This document shows, piece by piece, positions 49,913 through 59,800 of a DNA stretch of 64,000 nucleotides. A program made the position numbers and the translations under genes. The notes beneath the pieces were generated by a model. The model made no database searches and was not told the origin of the DNA. It saw only the letters and a program-made list of their open reading frames with translations. The stretch is taken from the NCBI RefSeq assembly GCF_003254545.1, contig NZ_QJRH01000071.1:366992-430991 (forward strand), in the 5' to 3' direction. Positions within the stretch are counted from its first letter, which is position 1, and each line of letters starts with the position of its first letter. The DNA is from Flavobacterium tistrianum (lineage in GTDB: Bacteria > Bacteroidota > Bacteroidia > Flavobacteriales > Flavobacteriaceae).

Positions 49913-51103
49913 ATGACAAGTTTGTTGGTAATTATAGTTTTAGTTTTATTAGCGGTTGCATTATGGCAATTGACGAAGATATTTGATCTTACTCAGGTAG
50001 GATCGTCTTCTGATGATTCTCAGGTTGCATCAGATAATGACAATAACGTACAGGGATATATTATGTTTGGCTTTTTAGCTTTCATTTATATATTTACGAT
50101 TTATGGTTTACTAAAATGGGGTAATTTGGTACTTCATACTCCTGCTTCTGAGCACGGTGGTTTAGTAGATAATTTAATGAATATTACTTGGGTTTTAATC
50201 TTTACAGTTCAAGTTATTACGCAAGGTTTGCTTTACTGGTTTTCTTTTAAAAATAGAGGAAACAAGGATAGAAAAGCATTATTCTTTGCTGATAGTAATA
50301 AACTAGAAGCAATCTGGAGTATTATTCCATCTGTTGTTTTAGCTTGTTTGATCCTTTACGGATTATATGCTTGGAATAACATTATGTTTGTTGATAAAGA
50401 TGAAGATGTAATCGAAATCGAATTATACGCTCAACAATTTAAATGGACAGCTAGATATGCTGGACAAGACAATGTTTTAGGTAAAGCTAACGTACGTTTA
50501 ATTGAAGGAGTTAATACATTAGGAGTTGACATGTCTGATCCTAATGCTCAAGATGATATTGTAGTTTCAGAATTACACATTCCTAAAGGAAAAAAAGTTC
50601 ACTTTAAAATGCGTTCTCAGGATGTATTGCACTCTGCTTACTTTCCTCACTTTAGAGCACAAATGAACTGTGTTCCAGGTATGGTTACTGAATTTGCTTT
50701 CGTTCCAACTTATACTACTGCGGAATATAGAGAGTTACCATTTATGGTTGAAAAAGTGGCACACATCAACAAACTTAGAGCTGAAAAAAGTGCTGAGTTA
50801 GTTGCAAAAGGTGGTACAGCTTTAGATCCTTACACATTTGATTATTTATTATTATGTAATAAAATTTGTGGAGCTTCTCACTACAATATGCAAATGAAAG
50901 TTGTAGTTGATTCTCCGGAGGATTACAAAAAATGGTTAAGTGAGAAAACTACTTTAGCTCAAGATATTAAAGCGGCAGCTGCTGCTGAGAAACCAGCTGA
51001 AGGAGCTGCACCAACTACAGATACTGCTGCAAAAGTAATTGACACTGTTAAAACAGTTGTTGATACTGTTAAAGCTGCTGTAGCTAAAGTTGCGATGAAA
51101 TAA
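49913..51103 (+). CDS. coxB: Cytochrome c oxidase subunit II (CuA)
   Basis: The 396-residue subunit has three hydrophobic segments (at the N-terminus, near residue 60 and near 135) and a CuA domain. CuA ligands are His in DVLHSAYFPHF and the CNKICGASHYNM motif (Cys, Cys, His, Met). The usual acidic residue in CxE[IL]CG is Lys here. The C-terminal 45 residues are an Ala/Thr/Lys-rich tail. It receives electrons from ACIII cytochromes. It follows actF by 19 bp. Confidence 0.95.
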   Translation: MTSLLVIIVLVLLAVALWQLTKIFDLTQVGSSSDDSQVASDNDNNVQGYIMFGFLAFIYIFTIYGLLKWGNLVLHTPASEHGGLVDNLMNITWVLIFTVQVITQGLLYWFSFKNRGNKDRKALFFADSNKLEAIWSIIPSVVLACLILYGLYAWNNIMFVDKDEDVIEIELYAQQFKWTARYAGQDNVLGKANVRLIEGVNTLGVDMSDPNAQDDIVVSELHIPKGKKVHFKMRSQDVLHSAYFPHFRAQMNCVPGMVTEFAFVPTYTTAEYRELPFMVEKVAHINKLRAEKSAELVAKGGTALDPYTFDYLLLCNKICGASHYNMQMKVVVDSPEDYKKWLSEKTTLAQDIKAAAAAEKPAEGAAPTTDTAAKVIDTVKTVVDTVKAAVAKVAMK

Positions 51104-51133
51104 TATTATTAAGAAAATTTAAAGTACAATTAT

Positions 51134-52936
51134 ATGTCAGCAGAAGCGCACGGTCACGATCACGGACACGATCACGAGCACGAACATCATCATAAAGACA
51201 CGTTCATTACTAAATATATTTTTAGTATTGATCACAAAATGATTGCTAAACAATACTTGATTACTGGTATTGTTATGGGAGTAATTGGGATTGCAATGTC
51301 CTTGCTTTTCAGAATGCAGTTAGCGTGGCCAGAAGAGTCTTTCAAAATATTTAATGTTTTATTAGGAGATAAATTTGCACCTGATGGTGTAATGGCAAAT
51401 GATATTTATCTAGCTTTAGTTACAATTCACGGTACCATCATGGTATTCTTTGTACTGACGGCTGGTTTGAGTGGAACATTCAGTAACTTATTGATTCCAC
51501 TTCAAATTGGAGCACGAGATATGGCATCTGGATTTATGAATATGATTTCATACTGGTTGTTTTTCTTATCAGCAGTTGTAATGTTATGTTCTTTATTTGT
51601 TGAAGCTGGACCAGCATCTGCAGGATGGACAATCTACCCTCCTTTAAGTGCATTGCCACAAGCAATTCCAGGATCAGGAACAGGTATGACATTATGGTTA
51701 GTATCTATGGCTATTTTCATTGCATCTTCTTTAATGGGATCTTTGAACTACATCGTTACTGTACTTAACTTAAGAACTAAAGGAATGTCTATGACTAGAC
51801 TTCCACTTACAATCTGGACATTTTTCGTAACAGCTATTATTGGTGTTATTTCATTCCCAGTTTTATTATCTGCAGCTTTATTATTGATTTTTGATAGAAG
51901 TTTTGGAACTTCATTCTTCTTATCTGATATCTATATTGCAGGAGAGGTTTTACACTACCAAGGAGGTTCTCCAGTATTGTTTGAGCACTTATTCTGGTTC
52001 TTAGGTCACCCTGAGGTTTACATTGTAATCTTACCAGCAATGGGTCTTGTTTCAGAAATTATGGCAACAAATGCTCGTAAACCAATTTTCGGTTACAGAG
52101 CGATGATTATGTCAGTTCTTGCAATTGCATTCTTATCAACTATCGTTTGGGGTCACCACATGTTTATTTCAGGTATGAATCCTTTCTTAGGATCTGTATT
52201 TACTTTTACAACTTTATTGATTGCAATCCCTTCTGCTGTAAAAGCTTTTAACTGGATTACAACTTTATGGAAAGGTAACTTACAATTCAACCCTGCGATG
52301 TTATTCTCTATCGGAATGGTTTCTACTTTCATCACTGGAGGTTTAACAGGAATCATTTTAGGAGATAGTACATTAGATATTAACGTTCACGATACTTACT
52401 TCGTAATTGCTCACTTTCACTTAGTAATGGGTATCTCTGCACTTTACGGAATGTTTGCTGGTATTTACCACTGGTTCCCTAAAATGTACGGAAGAATGTT
52501 AAACAAAAACTTAGGTTACATCCACTTCTGGGTAACTGCAGTTTGTGCTTATGGAGTTTTCTTCCCAATGCACTTTATCGGATTAGCTGGTTTACCAAGA
52601 CGTTACTATACAAATACTAACTTCCCATTATTTGATGATTTACAAAATGTGAATGTTTTAATTACAACATTTGCTCTTGTAGGAGGTGCGTTCCAATTAG
52701 TATTCTTATACAACTTCTTTAGCAGTATTTTCTACGGTAAGAAAGCAGTTCAAAACCCATGGAAGTCTACAACTTTAGAGTGGACTACGCCAGTTGAGCA
52801 TATCCACGGAAACTGGCCAGGAGAAATTCCTCACGTATACCGTTGGCCGTATGACTATAGTAACCCTAATCACGATGTAGATTTTGTTCCTCAAAATGTA
52901 CCAATGAAAGAAGGTGAAGAAGTTTTACACCACTAG
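51134..52936 (+). CDS. coxA: Cytochrome c oxidase subunit I (aa3 type)
   Basis: The 600-residue haem-copper oxidase has twelve or more helices. CuB/haem residues include HGTIMVFF (haem a His), WFLGHPEVYIVILPAMG with the His-Tyr cross-link pair, WGHHMF (CuB His pair), and HDTYFVIAHFHLVM (haem ligands). The N-terminus is a His-rich tract (EAHGHDHGHDHEHEHHHKD). It reduces oxygen and pumps protons. It is the last gene before a terminator at 52948-52967. Confidence 0.98.
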   Translation: MSAEAHGHDHGHDHEHEHHHKDTFITKYIFSIDHKMIAKQYLITGIVMGVIGIAMSLLFRMQLAWPEESFKIFNVLLGDKFAPDGVMANDIYLALVTIHGTIMVFFVLTAGLSGTFSNLLIPLQIGARDMASGFMNMISYWLFFLSAVVMLCSLFVEAGPASAGWTIYPPLSALPQAIPGSGTGMTLWLVSMAIFIASSLMGSLNYIVTVLNLRTKGMSMTRLPLTIWTFFVTAIIGVISFPVLLSAALLLIFDRSFGTSFFLSDIYIAGEVLHYQGGSPVLFEHLFWFLGHPEVYIVILPAMGLVSEIMATNARKPIFGYRAMIMSVLAIAFLSTIVWGHHMFISGMNPFLGSVFTFTTLLIAIPSAVKAFNWITTLWKGNLQFNPAMLFSIGMVSTFITGGLTGIILGDSTLDINVHDTYFVIAHFHLVMGISALYGMFAGIYHWFPKMYGRMLNKNLGYIHFWVTAVCAYGVFFPMHFIGLAGLPRRYYTNTNFPLFDDLQNVNVLITTFALVGGAFQLVFLYNFFSSIFYGKKAVQNPWKSTTLEWTTPVEHIHGNWPGEIPHVYRWPYDYSNPNHDVDFVPQNVPMKEGEEVLHH

Positions 52937-52947
52937 AAATAATCAAG

Positions 52948-52972
52948 GGCTGTCAGAGATGACAGCCTTTTT
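52948..52972 (+). terminator. Terminator of the ACIII-oxidase operon
   Basis: GGCTGTCA-GAGA-TGACAGCC, a perfect 8-bp stem with a GAGA loop, is followed by five T. Confidence 0.95.
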
Positions 52973-53029
52973 GTTTAGTTAAAGTTTTAATCGTTCAGTT
53001 TAACTGTTTTAGAAACTGATTAGTTTATA

Positions 53030-53041
53030 TATCTTTGTGGG
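53030..53041 (+). promoter_or_regulatory. -7 box immediately before ruvB
   Basis: TATCTTTG (53030-53037) fits TAnnTTTG and ends only 4 bp before the ruvB ATG at 53042. If transcription starts the usual few bases downstream, the mRNA would be leaderless or nearly so. No clear TTG -33 is visible. Confidence 0.55.
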
Positions 53042-54064
53042 ATGAATGAAAATCTAGATCCTACTACTAAAGGATACAACTCAGAAGAGTTAGATCTTGA
53101 AAAAAGATTGCGTCCGCTATCATTTGATGATTTCGCCGGACAAGATCAAGTTTTGGAAAATTTGAAAGTCTTTGTTGCTGCTGCCAATCAGCGTGGAGAA
53201 GCGCTTGACCATGCCCTTTTTCATGGTCCTCCAGGTCTAGGAAAAACTACTTTGGCAAATATCTTAGCCAATGAGCTGCAAGTTGGTATTAAAATCACTT
53301 CTGGTCCAGTATTAGATAAGCCCGGTGATTTGGCTGGTTTGCTAACTAACTTAGATGAAAGAGATGTTTTATTCATTGATGAGATTCATAGACTTAGTCC
53401 TGTTGTTGAAGAGTATTTGTATTCTGCGATGGAGGATTTCAAGATTGATATTATGATTGAATCTGGTCCAAATGCAAGAACGGTTCAAATTAATTTAAAT
53501 CCTTTTACTCTAATTGGGGCAACTACTCGTTCAGGATTATTAACGGCACCGATGCGTGCTCGTTTTGGAATATCTTCTCGTTTACAATATTACACTACTG
53601 AACTTTTAACAACTATTGTTGAAAGAAGTGCTTCTATTTTAAAAATGCCTATTGATTTAGAAGCTGCGATTGAAATTGCGGGTAGAAGCCGAGGTACACC
53701 TCGTATTGCAAATGCTTTATTAAGACGAGTTCGTGATTTTGCACAAATTAAAGGAAACGGAAGAATTGATATAGAAATTTCGAGATATGCTTTAAAAGCA
53801 CTTAATGTAGATGCTCATGGATTGGATGAAATGGATAATAAAATATTGTTGACCATCATCAATAAATTCAAAGGAGGTCCGGTTGGACTTTCAACCTTAG
53901 CCACTGCCGTTAGTGAAAGCAGTGAAACTATTGAAGAAGTGTACGAACCTTTTTTAATTCAAGAAGGATTTATCATGAGGACTCCTCGTGGTAGAGAAGT
54001 TACAGATAAGGCTTATAAACATCTCGGAAAAGTAAATACAAATATTCAGGGAGAATTGTTTTAA
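53042..54064 (+). CDS. ruvB: Holliday junction branch migration helicase RuvB
   Basis: The 340-residue AAA+ ATPase drives branch migration with RuvA. Walker A is GPPGLGKTT, Walker B is VLFIDEIHR, and sensor 1 is LIGATTRSGLLTAPMRARFG with the arginine finger. The C-terminal winged helix ends EGFIMRTPRGREVTDKAYKHLG. Length is normal. The promoter box lies almost against the ATG. ruvB is followed after 11 bp by a cytochrome P450 gene. Confidence 0.98.
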   Translation: MNENLDPTTKGYNSEELDLEKRLRPLSFDDFAGQDQVLENLKVFVAAANQRGEALDHALFHGPPGLGKTTLANILANELQVGIKITSGPVLDKPGDLAGLLTNLDERDVLFIDEIHRLSPVVEEYLYSAMEDFKIDIMIESGPNARTVQINLNPFTLIGATTRSGLLTAPMRARFGISSRLQYYTTELLTTIVERSASILKMPIDLEAAIEIAGRSRGTPRIANALLRRVRDFAQIKGNGRIDIEISRYALKALNVDAHGLDEMDNKILLTIINKFKGGPVGLSTLATAVSESSETIEEVYEPFLIQEGFIMRTPRGREVTDKAYKHLGKVNTNIQGELF

Positions 54065-54075
54065 TACTGATAGAA

Positions 54076-55422
54076 ATGTCTATAAGTAAAAAATATAATT
54101 ATCCGCCAAAGCTCTCTATTTTAAGATTTTTTGTTGACGCCGAAGGAGTTCGTAGAAATCCGATACCATATCATAAAAAATATTTTGAGCATTTTGGAGA
54201 TTCATTTTCTATAAGAATAGGAAAATCTCGACACATTATTTTATCTAGAGATAATGAGGTTGCTCAATACATCCTTCAAAAAAATCATAAGAACTACCAT
54301 AAGTCCAAGTTCCAGTCTGTTTATTTATCTAAATATTTGGGTAAAGGATTATTAACAGTTGATGGAGAATATTGGTTAAAGCAGCGTAGACTTATTCAGC
54401 CAGCATTTCATAAACAAAAGATGAATCAGCTGGTTGGTAATATGAAGACGACAATCATTTCTGAGTTAGAAGGAATAGAGGAAAATAAGGTAATGGATCT
54501 TTTTCCTTTAATGAGTGAACTGGCTTTTAATGTTGTTGCCAAATCATTATTTCAATTTTCTATTGCAGAAGAAAAGTTGAATCGGATAAAATATATTATC
54601 GAAACAGTTCAAAATTTCCTAATTAAAGAAATTCGACTTCCACATAAAGGATGGTGGTTTGCTATTAGCGGTCAAGTGAAAAAACATCTTCTATTGGCTG
54701 AAGAAAATAATGCAATCATTCGAAGTATTATTGAAGAACGAGTTGCTTCAAAAAGCGAAGTAAATGATTTACTTAATATGCTTTTGGAAACTCGTTATGA
54801 AGATACTGGCGAAGGAATGTCAGTTGAACAATTAATAGATGAAATAAAAATTTTATTTATTGCTGGACATGAAACAACTGCCAATGCCTTGACTTTTACA
54901 TTACAATTACTGGGGAGCAATTCAGATGTTCAGCAAAAGGTATATGAAGAAATTCTTAAAGTTGAATCTGAAAACAATGATGTTATAGAGCAACTGCAAA
55001 GAATGACTTATATAAACGCCGTATTGAATGAATCAATGCGCTTATATCCGCCGGCTTGGATTACAGATCGACAAAATGTGGAAGATGATGTTTTAGGAAA
55101 ATTTAATATCAAAAAAGATACTTTGATTGGTGTTTCTTTTTATGAATTGCACCGAAATCCAAAGTATTGGGATAATCCAGATGAATTCAATCCAGATCGT
55201 TTTTTAGGAGAACAGAAAAAGCGTTCGATGCAATATTTTTATCCTTTTGGAGCTGGACCAAGAATGTGTATTGGTGCTGGTTTCGCTATTTATGAAATGT
55301 GTTTAGCAATTTCTTATATTGTTAAAAAATACAAAGTGGTTGCAATAGAAGATATTGTCAAGTTTAATCCGTTGATTACCTTAAAACCTGTTGGTGTTGA
55401 AGTTGTTTTTTCTGAAAGATAA
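54076..55422 (+). CDS. Cytochrome P450
   Basis: The 448-residue soluble haem-thiolate monooxygenase has the I-helix oxygen site AGHETTANAL, the K-helix ExxR in NESMRLYPPAW, and the haem loop FYPFGAGPRMCIG with the Cys ligand. No reductase domain is fused and no ferredoxin gene is nearby. The substrate is unknown; the class resembles bacterial fatty-acid or xenobiotic hydroxylases. It lies between ruvB and queG with 11-bp and 1-bp junctions, so co-transcription with DNA repair and tRNA modification genes is likely. Confidence 0.95.
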   Translation: MSISKKYNYPPKLSILRFFVDAEGVRRNPIPYHKKYFEHFGDSFSIRIGKSRHIILSRDNEVAQYILQKNHKNYHKSKFQSVYLSKYLGKGLLTVDGEYWLKQRRLIQPAFHKQKMNQLVGNMKTTIISELEGIEENKVMDLFPLMSELAFNVVAKSLFQFSIAEEKLNRIKYIIETVQNFLIKEIRLPHKGWWFAISGQVKKHLLLAEENNAIIRSIIEERVASKSEVNDLLNMLLETRYEDTGEGMSVEQLIDEIKILFIAGHETTANALTFTLQLLGSNSDVQQKVYEEILKVESENNDVIEQLQRMTYINAVLNESMRLYPPAWITDRQNVEDDVLGKFNIKKDTLIGVSFYELHRNPKYWDNPDEFNPDRFLGEQKKRSMQYFYPFGAGPRMCIGAGFAIYEMCLAISYIVKKYKVVAIEDIVKFNPLITLKPVGVEVVFSER

Positions 55423-56345
55423 TGATTAATTCTAAAGAAAAATATTCGAAATTTATAAAAGAGGAAGCCAAAAGACTTGGATTTCTTTCTTGCGGTATAT
55501 CTAAAGCAGGTTTTTTAGAACAGGAAGCACCTCGTCTTGAAAATTGGTTGAAGAATAATCGTAATGGTCAGATGGCATACATGGAAAACCATTTTGACAA
55601 ACGTTTAGACCCAACTTTATTGGTAGATGACGGAAAAAGTGTCGTATCACTTTTACTTAATTATTATCCTGATTCCTTCCAAAATGATGAAAGTTTTAAG
55701 ATTTCCAAATACGCTTACGGACAAGATTACCATTTTGTAATTAAGGATAAATTGAAAGAACTTCTTCACTCTATTCAAGAAAATATTGGTGAAGTTTCTG
55801 GACGTGCTTTTGTCGATTCTGCACCAGTTTTAGATAAAGCTTGGGCAGCTAAAAGCGGTTTAGGTTGGATTGGAAAAAACAGTAATTTGATTACTCAAAG
55901 AGTTGGCTCTTTTTATTTTATAGCCGAACTTATTATTGATTTAGAATTAGAATATGATTATGCTGTCACAGATCATTGTGGTTCTTGTACAGCCTGTATT
56001 GATGCTTGTCCCACGCAAGCAATTGTAGCTCCCTACATTGTTGATGGCAGTAAATGCATTTCTTATTACACCATCGAATTAAAAGAAAATCTTCCTGAAG
56101 AGATGAAAGGAAAATTTGATGAATGGATGTTTGGCTGTGATACTTGCCAAGATGTTTGTCCATGGAATCGATTTTCAAAACCACACTCGGAGCCTTTGTT
56201 TAATCCTAATCCAGATTTACTTTCCTTTACTAAAAAAGACTGGTTAGAGATTACTGAGGAAACTTTCCGAACAGTCTTTAAAAATTCACCAATCAAGAGA
56301 ACAAAATTTGACGGACTAAAACGTAACATCAAGTTTTTGCAATAG
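55422..56345 (+). CDS. queG: Epoxyqueuosine reductase
   Basis: The 307-residue enzyme reduces epoxyqueuosine to queuosine in tRNA, using cobalamin and two [4Fe-4S] clusters. Cluster motifs are CGSCTACIDACPTQAI and CDTCQDVCPWN, with DSAPVLDKAWAAKSGLGWIGKN upstream, the cobalamin-binding core. Its start overlaps the P450 stop by one base (TAATG). No HEAT-repeat C-terminal domain is present, so this is the shorter form. Together with yhhQ it shows the organism uses queuosine. Confidence 0.96.
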   Translation: MINSKEKYSKFIKEEAKRLGFLSCGISKAGFLEQEAPRLENWLKNNRNGQMAYMENHFDKRLDPTLLVDDGKSVVSLLLNYYPDSFQNDESFKISKYAYGQDYHFVIKDKLKELLHSIQENIGEVSGRAFVDSAPVLDKAWAAKSGLGWIGKNSNLITQRVGSFYFIAELIIDLELEYDYAVTDHCGSCTACIDACPTQAIVAPYIVDGSKCISYYTIELKENLPEEMKGKFDEWMFGCDTCQDVCPWNRFSKPHSEPLFNPNPDLLSFTKKDWLEITEETFRTVFKNSPIKRTKFDGLKRNIKFLQ

Positions 56346-56863
56346 CATATCAATGTTTGTTTTGTTTATGTTGTTGGTTTTCAGTGTTTTTTATTGAAAG
56401 TATCATTTCCTATTTCATCGTTTTTATTTCCTACGTTTAATTACTTATTTGTCAATAAATTCTGTAAGAACTCTTGATTATTGCAAATATTTAAGAAAAT
56501 TCAACTGTTTTATTGCTGAATGTTTATAGATTTTTGATTTTCAAGTGATGAACAATTGTTAAAAACGGTTGTTTAACGAGTTTATGTGCACTTTGTCGGA
56601 ATAATGAGGATAGTTGTCGTTCCTAGATATACTTTCGCGCTTTCCAAATCTACTTAATTTAAAACCAGAAAGACTTTTATAGTCTTTATTTTACTATATG
56701 ACAATGGTCTACATAATGCCTTTTTTGTATGTAAGTCTTGAAAAAACTATTTCTAGTTTTTCTAAATCCATTTTATATTTTTTCACGTATCTCATCAAGA
56801 TGCAAAAAATGATCATCCGTTTTTTAGCATTCAAAATTTCTGTTCCACAAACTCAAGTTGTCT
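56346..56863. other. 518-bp intergenic region before the giant surface protein gene
   Basis: AT-rich, without an ORF or convincing promoter box. One perfect small hairpin AAAGACT-TTTAT-AGTCTTT is present at 56669-56687. A loose promoter-like pair, TTG near 56568 and GCACTTTG near 56588, is too weak to call. The long leader may contain regulatory sequence for the repeat protein. Confidence 0.5.
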
Positions 56864-59800
56864 ATGCGTAACTCTACTTTTTGTAAGTCTGGATTTTCCA
56901 GACTAATTTTTCTTATTGTTTTTTTATTACTAAATGCTTACAGTGTTTCGGCTCAATTTTATACTAAGCATTACATTGCACCAGCCCCTTGGCAATATTT
57001 TAATAATGCTAATGAAATTGTTATAGCAACAAATTCTGTAAGCACTGTAAATATTCGTGTATCAAAAAGCGATGGAACACTAGTAACTAACTTAACAGCA
57101 AGTAAAGGAGCTCCTGCTGTATATAGATTTATTGGTGCACCTAGTCCAACAGGAACAAAGGCATATGCTTTTGACACCGTTTTAAATGGCATAGGATTAA
57201 TTGTAGAAGGTAGCGCTCCTGTTTCTATTAATTTAAGAAATGTGGCTTCTGACGCTTTAACAGGTCAAGATATAGATAAGCAGATTAAAGGAAATGCTGC
57301 ATTAACAAGCTTTGGTGATGCAGGTCTTGGAGTAAGATTTCGAGTTGGATATTATAGAGACGGGTCGTTAGGTAATTTTAATAATTATGGAGATCAACGT
57401 CCGATTTATAGTATTATGGCTACTGCTAATAATACAACAATAAAACTTAATAATATTGTTACTACTACCTTAAATGTTGGACAGAGTTATTTATTTAAAG
57501 CCCCTATAGGAACTTTAGTTGAATCTTCGAACCCAATTGTGATGAATACGTCTGCTGCAATTGATACCCCGGGCGGTTGTGGTGATAGTGCGTATAATCA
57601 AATTCCACCTGAAGCTGTTTTAGGAACAGAATATTTTTTAGAAAGAGGAACAGGTAATAGTACAGCAGAGCAGACTACTGTAGTTGCAACACAAGATGAT
57701 ACATCTGTAACTGTTGAAGGGTATTCTACTACTGGAGCATTAGTAACTAGAAATACAGTTGTTTTAGATAAGGCAGGTAAGTTTTATACTTTTGTTAATG
57801 GTTCAAATAATACCAATTTTACAGCTTCACGTATTGTTGCAAACAAGAGGGTAGCTGTGTTTTCCGGAACGGCGCAAGGCTGTGAGGTTGATATTTCAAC
57901 TATTGCACCAGTGTCGGAATGTGGAGGTTCTGAATTTATTGAAACATCTAAATTTAAAAGCTATAACTCATCTAATTTAGATTATTTTGGATATATTTTA
58001 TTAAGAAGTGCTTCTGAAGATGTTACTATTAATGGTGTTAAAACTACCAGCATATCTGGAGTAGGGAATCGTTATCAGATAGGTTCTACAGGTTGGTATA
58101 TAATAAATTTTAATAGTGAACAAATTGGAAGACCTGAAGTTCTTTCAATTGAAAGTAAAGCTAAGCTTACTGTTTCTATAGTGCAGCAAGCAGGAGGTTT
58201 TTCGATGGCTGGTTTTTTCTCGACTTTTGCATCTCTACCAGAAGATCCTACTTTAACTTATATTGAAGGAGGTGGATGTACAAACAATACTGCCAAATTA
58301 ACAACACAATCGGGTTTTGATCCTTATCAGTGGTATTACAATGGCGTAGCAATTAGTGGCGCTAATTCTTCGACATATATTGCGACAAAAACTGGTAATT
58401 ATTCAGTGTCTTATACATTGGCATGTGGAGCTCAAACTCCTTCTAAAACAGCTTCGGTAACTTTATGTACTGATTTAGGAATTACTAAAGCAGTTGATAA
58501 TGCTACACCTTGTATTGGATCTAATGTAGAATTTACGGTTAAGGTTAGTAATTTGGGAGGGAATAATGTTTCTGGAATTTCAGTAACTGATTTGCTTCCT
58601 TCTGGCTATACGTATGTAAATTCGACACCCTCTGTTGGCGTGTATGATGCAACAACAGGGATTTGGACTATTGGTGATGTGGAGGCACAATCTTCAATTA
58701 CATTAAAAATTGTTGCGACAGTAAATGCATCTGGAAATTATACAAACACAGCAGCATTACCAAATGGAGTAGATACCAATACAGCAAACAATTCTGCGAG
58801 TGTGGCGGTAAATCCAAAATCTGCAAATCTTGTTGTAACTAATCCAGCTTCAGTTTGCGCACCTTCGACTGTTAATTTGACAGCTTCTGCTGTAACAGCA
58901 GGAAGTTCTTCAAATTTGACACTTTCTTACTGGACAAACTCAGGTGCAACAACAGCATTATCTTCACCGAATGCTGTTACTGCTTCAGGAACTTATTACA
59001 TAAAAGCAGTTTCTGCAGATGGATGTACTTTTATAAAACCAGTTGTGGTGACAATTAATCCGCAACCATTAACTCCAAAAATTAATGGAAACGCGACATT
59101 GTGTGTAACTTCAGCTTCTACAGTTTTAAAGGCAGATAATACTGCCGCTTCATATAATGGAACCTCTTATTTATGGTCAACTGGTGCTACTACACAAAGT
59201 ATAACGGTTACAACTGATGGAACATATACTCTTCAAATAGTAAATAGTTCTGGTTGCGTTAGTAATAGCTCAGCAGCTGTTACAGTTAATTTTTCACCAG
59301 CACCTACAGCTTCTGATCAAACATTCTGTTCTTCAGAGAATAAAACTGTCGGAGATTTGATCGTAACAGGAAATAATATAAAATGGTATAGTAGTAATAG
59401 CAGTAATACTGTATTAGCATCAAATTTAGCATTGACTAATAACACAGATTATTATGCTAGTCAAACTTTGAATGGCTGTGAAAGCTCAAGAACTAGAGTT
59501 CGTGTGACTGTGAATTCTAAATCCTCGGCTCCAGTTGCTGCTGCGTCACAATCATTTTGTGCTGCAGATAATAGTACAGTTAATAATTTACAAGCGACAG
59601 GTGCAAGTTTAAAATGGTATAATGTATCTTCAGGAGGTACTGCGCTTTTATTATCGCAAGGTCTAACTAATGGAGACTATTATGTAAGCCAGACAGCAAA
59701 TAGTTGCGGAGAAAGTGCAAGAACAAAGGTTACTGTTACGATAAATACAAGACCATCTGCGCCAACGGTTTCTTCTCAAGCATTTTGCGCAAATGATAAT

